This document shows positions 7,258-16,115 of a stretch of DNA of 59,541 nt, in pieces. The stretch is from positions 1 through 59,541 of the forward strand of contig JAUNDF010000003.1 of assembly GCA_030526225.1 (NCBI GenBank), written 5' to 3'. Below the pieces are notes generated by a model, which saw nothing but the letters and a program-made list of their open reading frames with translations, searched no databases and had not been told where the DNA came from. The number at the start of each line of letters is the position of its first letter. The first letter of the stretch is position 1. This stretch comes from Clostridia bacterium (GTDB taxonomy: Bacteria; Bacillota; Clostridia; Christensenellales; Aristaeellaceae). Made by a program: the position numbers and the translations under genes.

Positions 7258-8469
7258 ATGGCAAAGGAACATATCGGCATTATGGGCGGTACCCTGGACC
7301 CCATTCATGAGGGCCACATCCGCATGGCCAGAGCTGCCGCCAAGACGGTGCGTCTGGACAGAATCATCATGCTGCCCACCGGCAACCCGCCCCATAAGAC
7401 CAACATCTCTCCCGCAGAGGACCGCTGGCGGATGCTCTGTGCCGCCACCGCCAAGGAACCCATGCTGGAGCCCAGCCGCATGGAGATGGACCGGGAGGGC
7501 GTGATTTACACCGTCGACACCCTCCGGGAAATCCAGCAGCAGAACCCCAAGGCAGAGCTGTACTACATGATTGGCTCCGATACCCTGCTGGATTTGAAAA
7601 ACTGGCGCAATTACGAGCAGGTGCTGACCATGTGCCGCTTTCTTGTCTGCCCGCGCCCCTGGGATGCTTCGCCCGAGGAAATCACCGAGGAGCGCAAGCG
7701 GCTGACGGCCATGGGCGGCAAATTTATTTCTGTGGATATGGAGCCGGTGGATGTGGCTTCCTCCGAGCTTCGCAAAGCGCTTTGTGAGGATAAGCCTGCC
7801 CCGCATCTGCCGGTGGTGTGTGCCACCTATGCACGGCTTGCGGGACTCTACGGCATCGCGCCCCATCTGGACCGCGCAGAAGAGTGGCTCGGCAAGCTGT
7901 TTGCCGATTTAACGGTCAAGCGCTTTGCCCACACGCTGGCAGTGACCCACACGGCACGGCAGCTGGCCATGCTCCATGGGGTGGATGTGAAAAAGGCAGA
8001 GGTTGCCGCCGTACTGCATGACTGCGCAAAGTGCATGCCGCTGAAGGAAATGCAGGCCATCTGCCGGGAGCATTCCCTGACGGATGACCCTGCCGTGCTG
8101 GAAAGCGGTGCACTGATGCATTCTCTGGTGGGCGCCTATCTGGCCTCTGAAAAGTACGGGGTGGAGGATCCCGATATTCTCCATGCCATTGCCAACCACA
8201 CCACCGGCTGTGCGGAGATGACGCGCCTTGATATGGTGGTGTATCTGGCCGACAAAATCGAACCCACCCGGGATCCGTATCCCACCCTTGACCGGGTTCG
8301 TATGTTGGCACAGCTCAGCCTGTAGCACGCACTGCTGGTCAGCATCGAGGGAACAGGGGAGCATGTGAAGAAGGGCGGCAAGGCTGTTCATCCCAAAACG
8401 CTTGAAACCATCAAATGGCTGAAAACCTTGCCGGAAATCCAGCAGAAAACAAGGAAATCCGACACCTGA
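7258..8469 (+). CDS. nadD: NadD-YqeK fusion: nicotinate-nucleotide adenylyltransferase plus HD-domain Ap4A hydrolase, with in-frame TAG
   Basis: A 403-residue fusion if the TAG at 8323-8325 (codon 356) is read through. The first half is NadD, which makes NaAD from NaMN: GGTLDPIHEGHI near the start, SDTLLDLKNW, and SSELRKAL. The second half (from about residue 205) is a YqeK HD phosphohydrolase that cuts Ap4A symmetrically; KRFAHTLAV and VLHDCAK hold the metal ligands. After TAG the frame continues HALLVSIEGTGEHVKKGG to TGA at 8467-8469, which is the expected YqeK C-terminal helix ending in a HPKTLE motif. Without read-through the HD domain would lack its last helix. rsfS follows, as in most Bacillota, where nadD and yqeK are usually adjacent separate genes. 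Start ATG 7258 with GAAAGAG upstream. Confidence 0.9.
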
Positions 8470-8512
8470 TGTCGAAATGATACAATACAAGAAAACAAAC
8501 AGGAGGTATTCT

Positions 8513-8875
8513 ATGCAGGATCAAGCTGTGGCCCAGGCCGTTGCCGGAGTATTGTGGGAGCACAAAGCACAGAATATCATTGTACTGGATGTCCGTCACC
8601 TCACCTCCATTGCCGACTACATGGTCATCGCCAGCGGCCGCAATGCCAATCAGGTGAAGGCTTTGGCCGATTTTGTGGATGACAAAATGGCCGAGCTGGG
8701 GCAGACACCCATCCGCACCGAGGGCATGAATGACGGTCACTGGTGCATCATGGAGTACGACAGCTGTCTGGTGGAGCTGTTCCATCAGGAGGAGCGGGAA
8801 TTCTACCGTCTCGAGCGCCTGTGGGAGGACGGGGCCAACCGTGTTCCGCTGCCCTTTGACCAGACAAAGGAATAA
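8513..8875 (+). CDS. rsfS: Ribosomal silencing factor RsfS
   Basis: A 120-residue RsfS/Iojap protein that binds ribosomal protein uL14 and blocks joining of the subunits when nutrients are scarce. Visible motifs are DVRHLTSIADYMVIASGRNANQ, in which a polar core follows the first strand, and GHWCIMEYDSCLVELFH near the end. AGGAGG sits six bases before the ATG at 8513. The gene starts 43 bases after the TGA of nadD-yqeK and is probably co-transcribed with it. The stop is TAA. Confidence 0.95.
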   Translation: MQDQAVAQAVAGVLWEHKAQNIIVLDVRHLTSIADYMVIASGRNANQVKALADFVDDKMAELGQTPIRTEGMNDGHWCIMEYDSCLVELFHQEEREFYRLERLWEDGANRVPLPFDQTKE

Positions 8876-8898
8876 CATTGCTCACCATTCGCATCATG

Positions 8899-8922
8899 AG
8901 CGCGGCCTGTCCGCGCTTTTTT
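8899..8922 (+). terminator. Terminator after rsfS
   Basis: Stem AGCGCGG / CCGCGCT with a five-base loop, followed by a run of T to 8922. Confidence 0.8.
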
Positions 8923-8977
8923 CATTGCCTTGCAAGCACCCTGCACGGAATTGTGCCGCAAGAAAATACACTTCGGG

Positions 8978-9006
8978 TTGCAAAAAAATCGCTTTGGATT
9001 TATAAT
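8978..9006 (+). promoter_or_regulatory. Sigma-A promoter of the rplI-dnaB operon
   Basis: TTGCAA (8978-8983), 17 bases and a perfect TATAAT (9001-9006), 41 bases before the ATG at 9048. Confidence 0.8.
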
Positions 9007-9047
9007 ACAATCGTATATCTGTATATTGTTGCAAGAGGAGCGAGTGC

Positions 9048-10100
9048 ATGGCAGAAAAGGAAACACGGAATGAATCGAAATCTCTGTTTGCCATGCTGAT
9101 TGCGATTGTACTCTTTGCCGGATTGCCGCGGGCCCTGCCCGATGCATCTGCCGCCAAATGGCTTGTCCCCCTGTGTCTGCTTGGCTGGCTTGCGGGCGCT
9201 TGTCTGCAGGTATTCCGGCCGCGGCAGGCCTGGCTGATTCCTGTATCGGCGGCCGTGGGAGCGATTCTGCGTGTGCCGCAGCACATGGGCCTTTATGGCC
9301 TGCTGGGGCTGGTGGGAGCCGCTGGTCTGATGCTTTCCGGCAAGCTGAAGGCGGATTTCCGCTGGCGCATTGCCGTCTGGTGCGGTGCCGCCATGGCTGC
9401 TTCTGCCGCCATGATGCTGTATCTGCAGCAGTTCAGCGGAGAAACGCCCGCCTATGCGCTGGCGCACATGGTTCACCGGATGGTGGAAGCATCGCCCCGA
9501 TGCGGGGAAATGCTGGCATCGCTGTGGCAAATGGGCATTGTCGGCACCGGCAGCCATGCGGCAGTGCGGATTGTCAAAATCGGCACCACCGTCGCCATGC
9601 CGCAGGAAACACAGCTGCAGCTGCTCTACAGCCTGCGCTCTGTGCTGGAAGACAGCCTGACGCTGATGCTGCCTCAGCTGATTGGCGCCATGATAGTGGC
9701 CATTCCCGTTCTCTGCGTGCTTGCGCCGGACCATTTCCGCCGCAGGGGAAAGATTGTGCCTGCTTCTGCGGCGATTTGTCCCCGACTGGAAAGCTTCACC
9801 ATTCCGCTGCCCTGGCGCAGCAGGGTTTTTGCCCTGTATATGCTTGAACTGCTGGGCACCTTCGGGAGCGGTGTTATTGCCACATGGGGGCTGCTGTGCG
9901 GCAGTATTGGGGAAGCGATGCTCTTTGTTCAGGGCATCAGCTGCATGCTGTGGCTGCTGGACCGCGGCCGGCTGGCTGTCCCTGTCCGGTGGCTGCTGCT
10001 GGCGGCGGCTTCGGTGATGATGCCCGTTATTCCGGTGCTGTTCGGTGCCGCTGATTTGATTTTTCTCATCAGGGCACGGGGCGCAAACAACAAACTGTAA
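9048..10100 (+). CDS. YybS-like (DUF2232-type) polytopic membrane protein
   Basis: A 350-residue protein with about eight membrane segments and few charged residues outside the termini and one loop near residue 230. No catalytic motif is visible. Its place directly before rplI and dnaB is where Bacillota carry yybS, which encodes a DUF2232 membrane protein. Identification therefore rests on size, topology and position, not on a sequence signature. The gene for the c-di-AMP phosphodiesterase GdpP, usually between yybS and rplI, is absent here. AGAGGAG precedes the ATG at 9048; the stop is TAA. Confidence 0.6.
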   Translation: MAEKETRNESKSLFAMLIAIVLFAGLPRALPDASAAKWLVPLCLLGWLAGACLQVFRPRQAWLIPVSAAVGAILRVPQHMGLYGLLGLVGAAGLMLSGKLKADFRWRIAVWCGAAMAASAAMMLYLQQFSGETPAYALAHMVHRMVEASPRCGEMLASLWQMGIVGTGSHAAVRIVKIGTTVAMPQETQLQLLYSLRSVLEDSLTLMLPQLIGAMIVAIPVLCVLAPDHFRRRGKIVPASAAICPRLESFTIPLPWRSRVFALYMLELLGTFGSGVIATWGLLCGSIGEAMLFVQGISCMLWLLDRGRLAVPVRWLLLAAASVMMPVIPVLFGAADLIFLIRARGANNKL

Positions 10101-10127
10101 CCCAATTCGAAAGTGAGGATATATGCA

Positions 10128-10580
10128 ATGAAAGTGATTCTTCTGGCTGATGTAAAGGATATCGGCAAGCGTGATGAAATCGTAAACGTATCTGACGGTT
10201 ATGCCCGCAATTTCCTGTTTCCCAAGAAGCTGGCCACGGAAGCAAAGCCCGGCGCCATCAAGGAAATCGAGAAGAAGCGCGCCGCCGAGGCTGCCCGCGA
10301 GGCAGAGCGCCGCGCCGCCGCAGAGGAGAAGGCCGCATCCCTGAAGGGCAAGGTGGTTAATCTGCAGGTCAAGTGCGGTGCACAGGGCCGTCTGTATGGC
10401 TCCATCACCACGGCTGAAATCGCTGTGGAGCTGGAAAAGCAGCACGGTGTGGCTGTGGATAAAAAGAAGATTGAACTTGGCGAATCCATCCGCACTCTGG
10501 GTGATTATCCCATCACCGTCAAGGTGTACACCGGCATCAGCACCAACATGACGGTGCATGTGGAAGCCCTGGCCAAGTAA
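10128..10580 (+). CDS. rplI: 50S ribosomal protein bL9
   Basis: A 150-residue L9 with the invariant N-terminal domain [19 protein letters not shown] and the loop [15 protein letters not shown] long lysine/alanine/glutamate connecting helix spans about residues 45-80, and a C-terminal domain contains GSITTAEIA. Length is normal. The ATG at 10128 follows GTGAGGAT. dnaB starts 39 bases after its TAA stop. Confidence 0.97.
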   Translation: MKVILLADVKDIGKRDEIVNVSDGYARNFLFPKKLATEAKPGAIKEIEKKRAAEAAREAERRAAAEEKAASLKGKVVNLQVKCGAQGRLYGSITTAEIAVELEKQHGVAVDKKKIELGESIRTLGDYPITVKVYTGISTNMTVHVEALAK

Positions 10581-10619
10581 TTCCCTCAAAAAAGGAAACA
10601 GGAATGGAGGTTGTGTGCC

Positions 10620-11978
10620 ATGAGTGAGCTGCGCGGAGCAACGCCGCCCAACAGTGTTGAGGCGGAGCGTTCTGTTCTCGGTGCCATGCTGCAGGATCAG
10701 AATGCCGTGATGCAGGCGGTGGAGCAGCTTACCGCAGACGACTTCTACCAGCCCATGCACCATGAAATCTTTGATTGCATGGTCAACCTTTTCCGCAATC
10801 AGACCCCTGTGGACCTGATTACCGTGGACAACGAGCTTTCCCGCCGCGGTACCCTGGAGGGTGTGGGCGGCACAGCATATCTGATTCACCTGAGTCAGGC
10901 CGTGCCCACCACCGCCAATGTCAAGGCCTATATCGGGCTGGTGGCGGAAAAAAGCACCCTCCGCAAGCTGATTACGGCCTCCCAGCAAATCAGTCAGGAG
11001 TGCTACAGTCAGCAGGACCCTCTGCAGGATGTGATGAATCACGCGGAGAAGGCAATCTTCGACATCGTGATGAACCGCACCAGCGGCGATGCACTGGTTC
11101 ATGTGAAGGAAGTCCTGTACAATACTTATGCCAACATCGAGGAACTCAGCCGGCTGAAGGGCGGCATTTCCGGTGTCCCCACCGGCTTCACGGCGCTGGA
11201 TAATCTGCTCACCGGCATGCATGGCGGCGAACTGATTCTCGTCGGCGCCCGTCCTTCCATGGGCAAAACCTCCTTTGCCATGAACATTGCCTCCTATGCC
11301 GGCATCTATGCCAAAAAGCATGTGGCAGTGTTCTCGCTGGAAATGCCCCGTGAGCAGATTGCACTGCGTATGCTTTGCTCCGATGCGCGGGTGGATATGC
11401 AGAAGGTCCGTCAGGGCCGCCTTGCCGCCGATGACTGGATGCGCCTTGCCAAGTCCATCGGGGTCATGGCCGATGCGCCCATCTACATCGATGATACCGC
11501 CGGCATTACGCCCAGCCAGCTTCGCAGCCGTCTGCGCCGGCTGATGATGGACAAGGGCCTCGACCTTGTGGTGCTGGACTATCTGGGCCTGATGCACTGC
11601 GACGGCAAGGTTGAAAACCGCCAGCTGGAGGTCAGTGAAATCTCCCGCCAGCTCAAGGCCATCGCGCTGGAATTAAAGATTCCGCTGATTGCCTGCGCGC
11701 AGCTGTCCCGTGCGCTGTCTACCCGTGTGGATAAACGCCCCATTCTTTCCGACCTTCGTGACTCCGGCTCCATCGAACAGGACGCTGACGTGGTTATGTT
11801 TATCCACCGCGAAGGCTACTATGACCCCAACTGTGAGGAAAAGAATGTGGGTGAATGCATCATCGCCAAGCAGAGAAACGGCCCTTTGGGTACGGTCAAG
11901 CTGGCATGGCTTAGCGAATACACCACCTACGCCAATCTGGCACCCGAATCTAACTATGCCGGTGACGCGCCCTTCTGA
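10620..11978 (+). CDS. dnaB: Replicative DNA helicase DnaB/DnaC
   Basis: A 452-residue hexameric helicase that unwinds DNA ahead of the replisome. The N-terminal DnaB domain begins PPNSVEAERSVLGAMLQD. The RecA-like ATPase core has the Walker A GARPSMGKTSF and the Walker B VVLDYLGLM, then AQLSRALSTRVDKRP and SDLRDSGSIEQDADVV. No intein is present. The ATG at 10620 is preferred over the one at 10611, because GGAGG lies eight bases upstream of it. The C-terminal tail is short (APF). The stop is TGA. Confidence 0.97.
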   Translation: MSELRGATPPNSVEAERSVLGAMLQDQNAVMQAVEQLTADDFYQPMHHEIFDCMVNLFRNQTPVDLITVDNELSRRGTLEGVGGTAYLIHLSQAVPTTANVKAYIGLVAEKSTLRKLITASQQISQECYSQQDPLQDVMNHAEKAIFDIVMNRTSGDALVHVKEVLYNTYANIEELSRLKGGISGVPTGFTALDNLLTGMHGGELILVGARPSMGKTSFAMNIASYAGIYAKKHVAVFSLEMPREQIALRMLCSDARVDMQKVRQGRLAADDWMRLAKSIGVMADAPIYIDDTAGITPSQLRSRLRRLMMDKGLDLVVLDYLGLMHCDGKVENRQLEVSEISRQLKAIALELKIPLIACAQLSRALSTRVDKRPILSDLRDSGSIEQDADVVMFIHREGYYDPNCEEKNVGECIIAKQRNGPLGTVKLAWLSEYTTYANLAPESNYAGDAPF

Positions 11979-12011
11979 TAAAGGCGAAGCATCCGGCAAG
12001 GAGCTGAAACA

Positions 12012-12965
12012 ATGGAAAATTTGACGATTTCCCGCCTGCAGGCCAACACCCGCATTACCACCTTCCTGCTGGTCCGGTATGCAGAGCGGAGAACCGATAA
12101 AAACGGCAACAGCTATCTGGATATGAATCTGGCCGACAAAACCGGCGAAATCAACTGCAAAAAGTGGGACGGCGATACACCCGTGCCCGCTGCAGGCAGT
12201 GTGGTCAAGGTACAGGCCACCGTGCAGGATTACAACGGCCGGCTGCAGATGCGTATCGAAAAAATCCGCGAGGCCACCGAGGATGACCCCTATGACCTCA
12301 GCCAGCTGGTGGCTGCTGCCCCCGAAAAGCCCGAGGTCATGAACCGGGAAATCCTTGATACGGTGGAAAAATTCAAGGATGAGGATTTGAAGAAGCTGGT
12401 GCTGGAGATGCTTCGCATTGCAGGTGACCGGCTGATGTATTTCCCGGCTGCCCAGCGCATGCACCATGCCGAGCGCAGCGGTCTGCTGCACCATACCACC
12501 GGCATGCTGCGCACCGCTGAAAAGATGCTGGAATGTTATCCCTTCCTCCACGGCGATTTGCTCCGGGCCGGCGTGATTCTCCATGACCTGGCCAAGATTG
12601 ACGAGATGAAGAGCGACGAACTGGGCAACGTCACCGACTACACCCGGGACGGCCTTCTCATCGGCCATCTGGTGCGCGGCGTGGCAACGCTCCATCAGGC
12701 GGCAGAGCATGTGGGCGTGAAGGGGGAGAAGGTGGCGCTGCTGGAGCACATGATTATCAGCCACCACGGCATCGCCGAATACGGCAGCCCCAGAAAGCCC
12801 ATGTTCCCCGAAGCGGAGGTGCTTCACTGGCTGGATATCCTTGATGCCCGCATGAACGAAATGCAGGGCATTATGGAACGCACGCCCGCCGGCAGCTTCT
12901 CTGAAAATATCAAGAGTCTTGAACGGCGTATTTATCACCCTATGTATGAGATGGATGCGGAGTGA
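12012..12965 (+). CDS. YhaM-like 3'-5' exoribonuclease (OB fold plus HD domain)
   Basis: A 317-residue protein, close to the 314 residues of YhaM of Bacillus subtilis. Residues 1-95 form an OB-fold nucleic-acid-binding domain (YLDMNLADKTGEINCKKW). The HD domain at about residues 150-280 shows HHAERSGLLHHT, ILHDLAKI and HHGIAEYGSP as metal-binding segments. It degrades single-stranded RNA or DNA from the 3' end in a Mn2+-dependent way in characterised relatives. AAGGAG precedes the ATG. It starts 33 bases after dnaB. The stop is TGA. Confidence 0.85.
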   Translation: MENLTISRLQANTRITTFLLVRYAERRTDKNGNSYLDMNLADKTGEINCKKWDGDTPVPAAGSVVKVQATVQDYNGRLQMRIEKIREATEDDPYDLSQLVAAAPEKPEVMNREILDTVEKFKDEDLKKLVLEMLRIAGDRLMYFPAAQRMHHAERSGLLHHTTGMLRTAEKMLECYPFLHGDLLRAGVILHDLAKIDEMKSDELGNVTDYTRDGLLIGHLVRGVATLHQAAEHVGVKGEKVALLEHMIISHHGIAEYGSPRKPMFPEAEVLHWLDILDARMNEMQGIMERTPAGSFSENIKSLERRIYHPMYEMDAE

Positions 12966-12981
12966 GGAAGAAAGCTCCGTT

Positions 12982-12998
12982 TTGATTCGTTGAATCAA
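12982..12998. repeat. Short inverted repeat before the lipoprotein gene
   Basis: TTGATTC and GAATCAA are separated by three bases. No T-run follows, so it does not look like an intrinsic terminator. It may be an operator or mRNA hairpin for the gene starting at 13032; its role is unknown. Confidence 0.4.
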
Positions 12999-13031
12999 TA
13001 GAACAGGTCCAAATGATTGGAGGGAATCGGG

Positions 13032-13883
13032 ATGAAAAAGGTATGTTTGCTTGCGGCTTTGCTTCTGCTCTGCCTGACTGTGCTGGCAGGATGCGGTGAA
13101 AAATCCGAGCCGCAGCGTTTCCAGGTGGTTACCAACACGCAGAATGTCAGCGGCTTTGCCCTGTCCACGCCTGTGCCCGCAAACAACACGAATGATGCTG
13201 AGCCTGACGGGGATGACGGCTTCATCGATTTTGATGACGGCACCTACGACCCCGCCCAGGAAGAGTACGGCGAGCCTGATGTGATTGACTTGCCCGTCAA
13301 CGATACCATGCCCCCTGTGACTGCGGCTCCCACGGTATCCAGCGAGTATGCCGGCGCGACTCCCGTGGTCATCGATCCCATCGACAAGCCCACCCCCACG
13401 CCTGTGCCCCCGCTGGCCTTCACCTTCCAGACCTACGAGGCCACCAAGCTGCATCTCTCCTTTGAGGCACCTGCGGGCTGGGCTGTGGAAGACGGACTGG
13501 ACGGCATGATTGTGCTGACCAACCCCGATACCAATGCGGATTATCCCGCCTCCATCACGGTGACCGCAGGTACGGTCAGCAGCCAGTACGGCACCAGCGA
13601 CTTGAAGAAGGAACTGAACAATATGATGAACACCTTCAAGGTGGGCATGAAGAAGTGGAGTCCCTCCAAGACCGCTGACCGTACGCTGATGGATAAGAAC
13701 GGCGTGTATGTCAACTATACTGCAACCACAGCTGACGGCGCTCAGATTGGCGGCCGTATGCACGTGACCTGCATCAACAAGGTGCTGTACACCGTGCATA
13801 TCACCTATCCCGCTGCCTACAAGGATACCTACATCGACAGCGTGTACAAGCAGCTGCGCAACACCATCAAGATTACCCAGTAA
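13032..13883 (+). CDS. Secreted lipoprotein of unknown function
   Basis: A 283-residue protein. The signal peptide ends in a lipobox, LTVLAGC, with Cys at about residue 21. A low-complexity Asp/Glu/Pro/Thr linker (residues 45-130) is followed by a globular domain from about residue 135 (FTFQTYEATKLHLSFEAPAGW) that resembles small beta-rich domains found on clostridial lipoproteins. Enzyme motifs are absent. GGAGGG lies ten bases before the ATG at 13032, chosen over an ATG at 13017 that precedes the signal peptide. The stop is TAA; the next gene starts 22 bases later. Confidence 0.75.
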   Translation: MKKVCLLAALLLLCLTVLAGCGEKSEPQRFQVVTNTQNVSGFALSTPVPANNTNDAEPDGDDGFIDFDDGTYDPAQEEYGEPDVIDLPVNDTMPPVTAAPTVSSEYAGATPVVIDPIDKPTPTPVPPLAFTFQTYEATKLHLSFEAPAGWAVEDGLDGMIVLTNPDTNADYPASITVTAGTVSSQYGTSDLKKELNNMMNTFKVGMKKWSPSKTADRTLMDKNGVYVNYTATTADGAQIGGRMHVTCINKVLYTVHITYPAAYKDTYIDSVYKQLRNTIKITQ

Positions 13884-13905
13884 TCAAAACAGGGGATGAA
13901 GCCGC

Positions 13906-14358
13906 ATGACCGGGCGACAGAGAAAAGCACTGCAGCTGTTTTCCAAGGGCTTTAACTGCGCCCAGAGCGTGCTGATGGCCTACAGCGATGTGGCAGGGCT
14001 TACGGAAGAGCAGGCCGCCAATGTTGCCGCCGGGCTCGGTGCCGGTGTGGGGCGGCTGCGTTAGGTGTGCGGCGCATTTTCAGCCGCAGCCATGCTTTGC
14101 GGTCCCATATCAGGCGAGGATGCTTCCCAAAAGGATGTCCGGGACCGGGTATATGCCCGGGTACAGGATGTCCATGCCCGGTTTGTCCGCGATTGGGGCT
14201 CTGTTGTCTGTGCGGATTTGCTGCATATTCCCCGTGGTGCGCAGGAAGCAAAGCCTGCCGAACGCAATCAGGCGTACTATCAATCCAGACCCTGTGCGAA
14301 AATCATACGGTCGATTTGTGTGATTCTCGATGAGGAACTGGGAAAGCAAGGAATGTAA
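13906..14358 (+). CDS. C_GCAxxG_C_C family protein with in-frame TAG
   Basis: Reads as a 150-residue protein with one TAG at codon 53 (14062-14064) and a TAA stop at 14356-14358. The family (TIGR01909) is small, Cys-rich and of uncertain function, thought to be redox or metal related. Its pattern spans the TAG: FNCAQSVLMAY near residue 17, GLGAGVGRLR, then the TAG, then VCGAFSAAAML. In relatives the position before VCGA is usually Glu or Gln. Later cysteines in VVCADLL and RPCAKII complete the pattern. The ATG at 13906 follows AGGGG, and the next gene starts three bases after the TAA. With TAG as stop only a 52-residue stub would remain, so recoding is more likely than decay. Confidence 0.85.
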
Positions 14359-14361
14359 CAC

Positions 14362-15486
14362 ATGAAAGCATTGATTCTGACCACCCATACCGGCGGCGGC
14401 CATGATGCCGCGGCAAAGGCCATCACCGATGCACTGGAAGCAAAGGGCGTGGAGTGCCGCATCATGGACTGCGTTGCCTTTGCCGGCAGATGGGTGTCCC
14501 GCATTGTCAGCAACAGCTATGTGAAGATGGTCCAGAAGACGCCCAACCGCTTTGGACACATTTATCGTCTGGGGCAGATTATCTCCACGCCGCGGATGCG
14601 TTCGCCGATTTATGCGGCCAACTGTACCTATGCCCATCGCATGCGCAAAACGCTGGATGAAATCAAGCCGGACATGATTGTCTGCACCCACCTGTTCGGT
14701 GCGCAGACGGTTCAGCATCTGATTAAGCACAAGGACTACAGCGGGCTGCACTGCATGATTCTCACTGATTATACCAACTGGCCCTTTGTGGAGGATGTGC
14801 ATCCGGATGTGATGTGCATCGGTCACAAGTGCATGGAGCAGCAGCTGATTGACAAGAAAATCCCTGCTGAATGCCTGTATCCGCTGGGCATTCCGGTTAA
14901 TCCTGCCTGCCGTCCCTGCTATGACAAGCAGGAAGCAAAGCGGGCCATCGGTCTTGATGAAAACTGCAGGGAAGTGCTGATGGTGGGCGGCTCCATGGGC
15001 GCGGGCAATCTGCCCGAAGCCATCAGCCGCATTATTCCGGCACTGGGTGAAAACGGCCATCTGTCTGTGGTCTGCGGCTCCAACAAGCTGGCTGTTGATC
15101 AGGCAAAGCAGATGTTTGGCGACAACAAACAGGTAACGGTGTACGGCCGGGTCAGCCCCCTGTATCCCATGATGGCGGCGGCTGATGTGCTGGTTACCAA
15201 AACCGGCGGCCTGACCTCCTCTGAAGCCATGACCGTGGGCGTGCCCATTGTAGGCTTCCACCCCATTCAGGGCTGCGAAACGGCGAACATGGAATTTATG
15301 GAAAAGCACGGCATGGCAGTTCATGCCCGTGATGATGAGGAGCTGACCGCGCTCGTCCGAGATTTGCTTCAGGATGATGAAAAGCGGGCGAGGATGATTA
15401 AAGCCCAGCACGATAACATCGATCCTGACTGTGCCGAGCATCTGGCATAGCTGCTGATTGAAAAAACGCTGCAGCATCAACAATAA
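14362..15486 (+). CDS. MGDG-synthase-like glycosyltransferase (UgtP/MurG fold) with in-frame TAG near the end
   Basis: A 374-residue GT28-type glycosyltransferase if TAG at 15448-15450 (codon 363) is read. The N-terminal MGDG_synth domain shows TTHTGGGHDAAAKAI and LFGAQTVQHL. The C-terminal nucleotide-sugar domain has VMVGGSMGAGNLPE and KTGGLTSSEAMTVGVP. Related enzymes glucosylate or galactosylate diacylglycerol at the membrane to make glycolipids. After TAG the frame adds LLIEKTLQHQQ and stops at TAA, eight bases before a terminator hairpin. This extension is short, so taken alone it is weak evidence for read-through, but the residues fit a helix continuing from AEHLA. The ATG at 14362 is three bases after the preceding gene. 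Confidence 0.88.
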
Positions 15487-15493
15487 ACCATTC

Positions 15494-15524
15494 GGGGGCT
15501 CTGGTGACAGGGCTCCCGTTTCTT
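15494..15524 (+). terminator. Terminator after the glycosyltransferase
   Basis: Nine-base-pair stem GGGGGCTCT / AGGGCTCCC (two G-U pairs), six-base loop, then a T-rich tail. It starts eight bases after the TAA at 15484-15486. Confidence 0.6.
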
Positions 15525-15603
15525 GCTTTTCGGGCATACAGCCGGATGCGGTAAGGAGTGCCTTTTAACATCGCCAAATCAGGAACTCCTGCTCCTGGAA
15601 ACA

Positions 15604-15632
15604 TTGCAGGAAAAGGCAGGATGTGGTATAAT
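15604..15632 (+). promoter_or_regulatory. Sigma-A promoter of the DUF1934 gene
   Basis: TTGCAG (15604-15609), 17 bases and TATAAT (15627-15632), 28 bases before the ATG at 15661. Confidence 0.8.
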
Positions 15633-15660
15633 TAACCGGATATCTGAAGGAGGATGAACC

Positions 15661-16113
15661 ATGCCTATCCCTGTACTGTTACGGCTGACCAGCTCCGCCC
15701 GCAATGAAGACGGCGATGAGACCCCCATGAGCACCACCACCCGCGGCATCCTTGACATCAACGGAAATGTGTATTCTCTCCGCTATGAGGATGTGCAGGA
15801 GGACCCCGATGATCATTCCGTGCTCCGGCAGAACATCCGTCTTGATATGCAGTCCGGACAGATTGAGATGACGCGGGAAGGCGACTACGGCACCTCCATG
15901 ATGTTTGTCCGCGGCAAGCGGTTCGAGGGCATCTACCATACGCCCTTCGGTGAAATCGATATGGCTGTGTATGCCACCCGGGTGGATACAAACCTTGCGC
16001 CCGAGAAGGGCGGCTTCCATCTGCAGTATCAGCTGGATACGCAGGGGCGGTTCGCATCCATGCTGGAGCTGAAGCTGGATTACATTGCCATCCCCGAAAA
16101 AATGGCGAAATAA
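15661..16113 (+). CDS. DUF1934 protein (YwiB-like, calycin-type beta barrel)
   Basis: A 150-residue protein of the DUF1934 family, common in Bacillota and related to YwiB of Bacillus subtilis. Recognisable features are the N-terminal strand VLLRLTSSARNEDGDETPM and the later GGFHLQYQLDTQGRF near the C-terminus. The structure is a lipocalin-like barrel; the ligand is unknown. It is cytoplasmic, without a signal peptide. AAGGAGG is eight bases upstream of the ATG. The next gene starts two bases after its TAA. Confidence 0.85.
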   Translation: MPIPVLLRLTSSARNEDGDETPMSTTTRGILDINGNVYSLRYEDVQEDPDDHSVLRQNIRLDMQSGQIEMTREGDYGTSMMFVRGKRFEGIYHTPFGEIDMAVYATRVDTNLAPEKGGFHLQYQLDTQGRFASMLELKLDYIAIPEKMAK

Positions 16114-16115
16114 CC

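Noticed and set aside
13906-14358. Calling the TAG-containing genes pseudogenes.
   Set aside because: All seven breaks are the same codon, reading frame and motifs are intact on both sides, and no other kind of lesion is found in about 60 genes. Neutral decay would give mixed stops and frameshifts.
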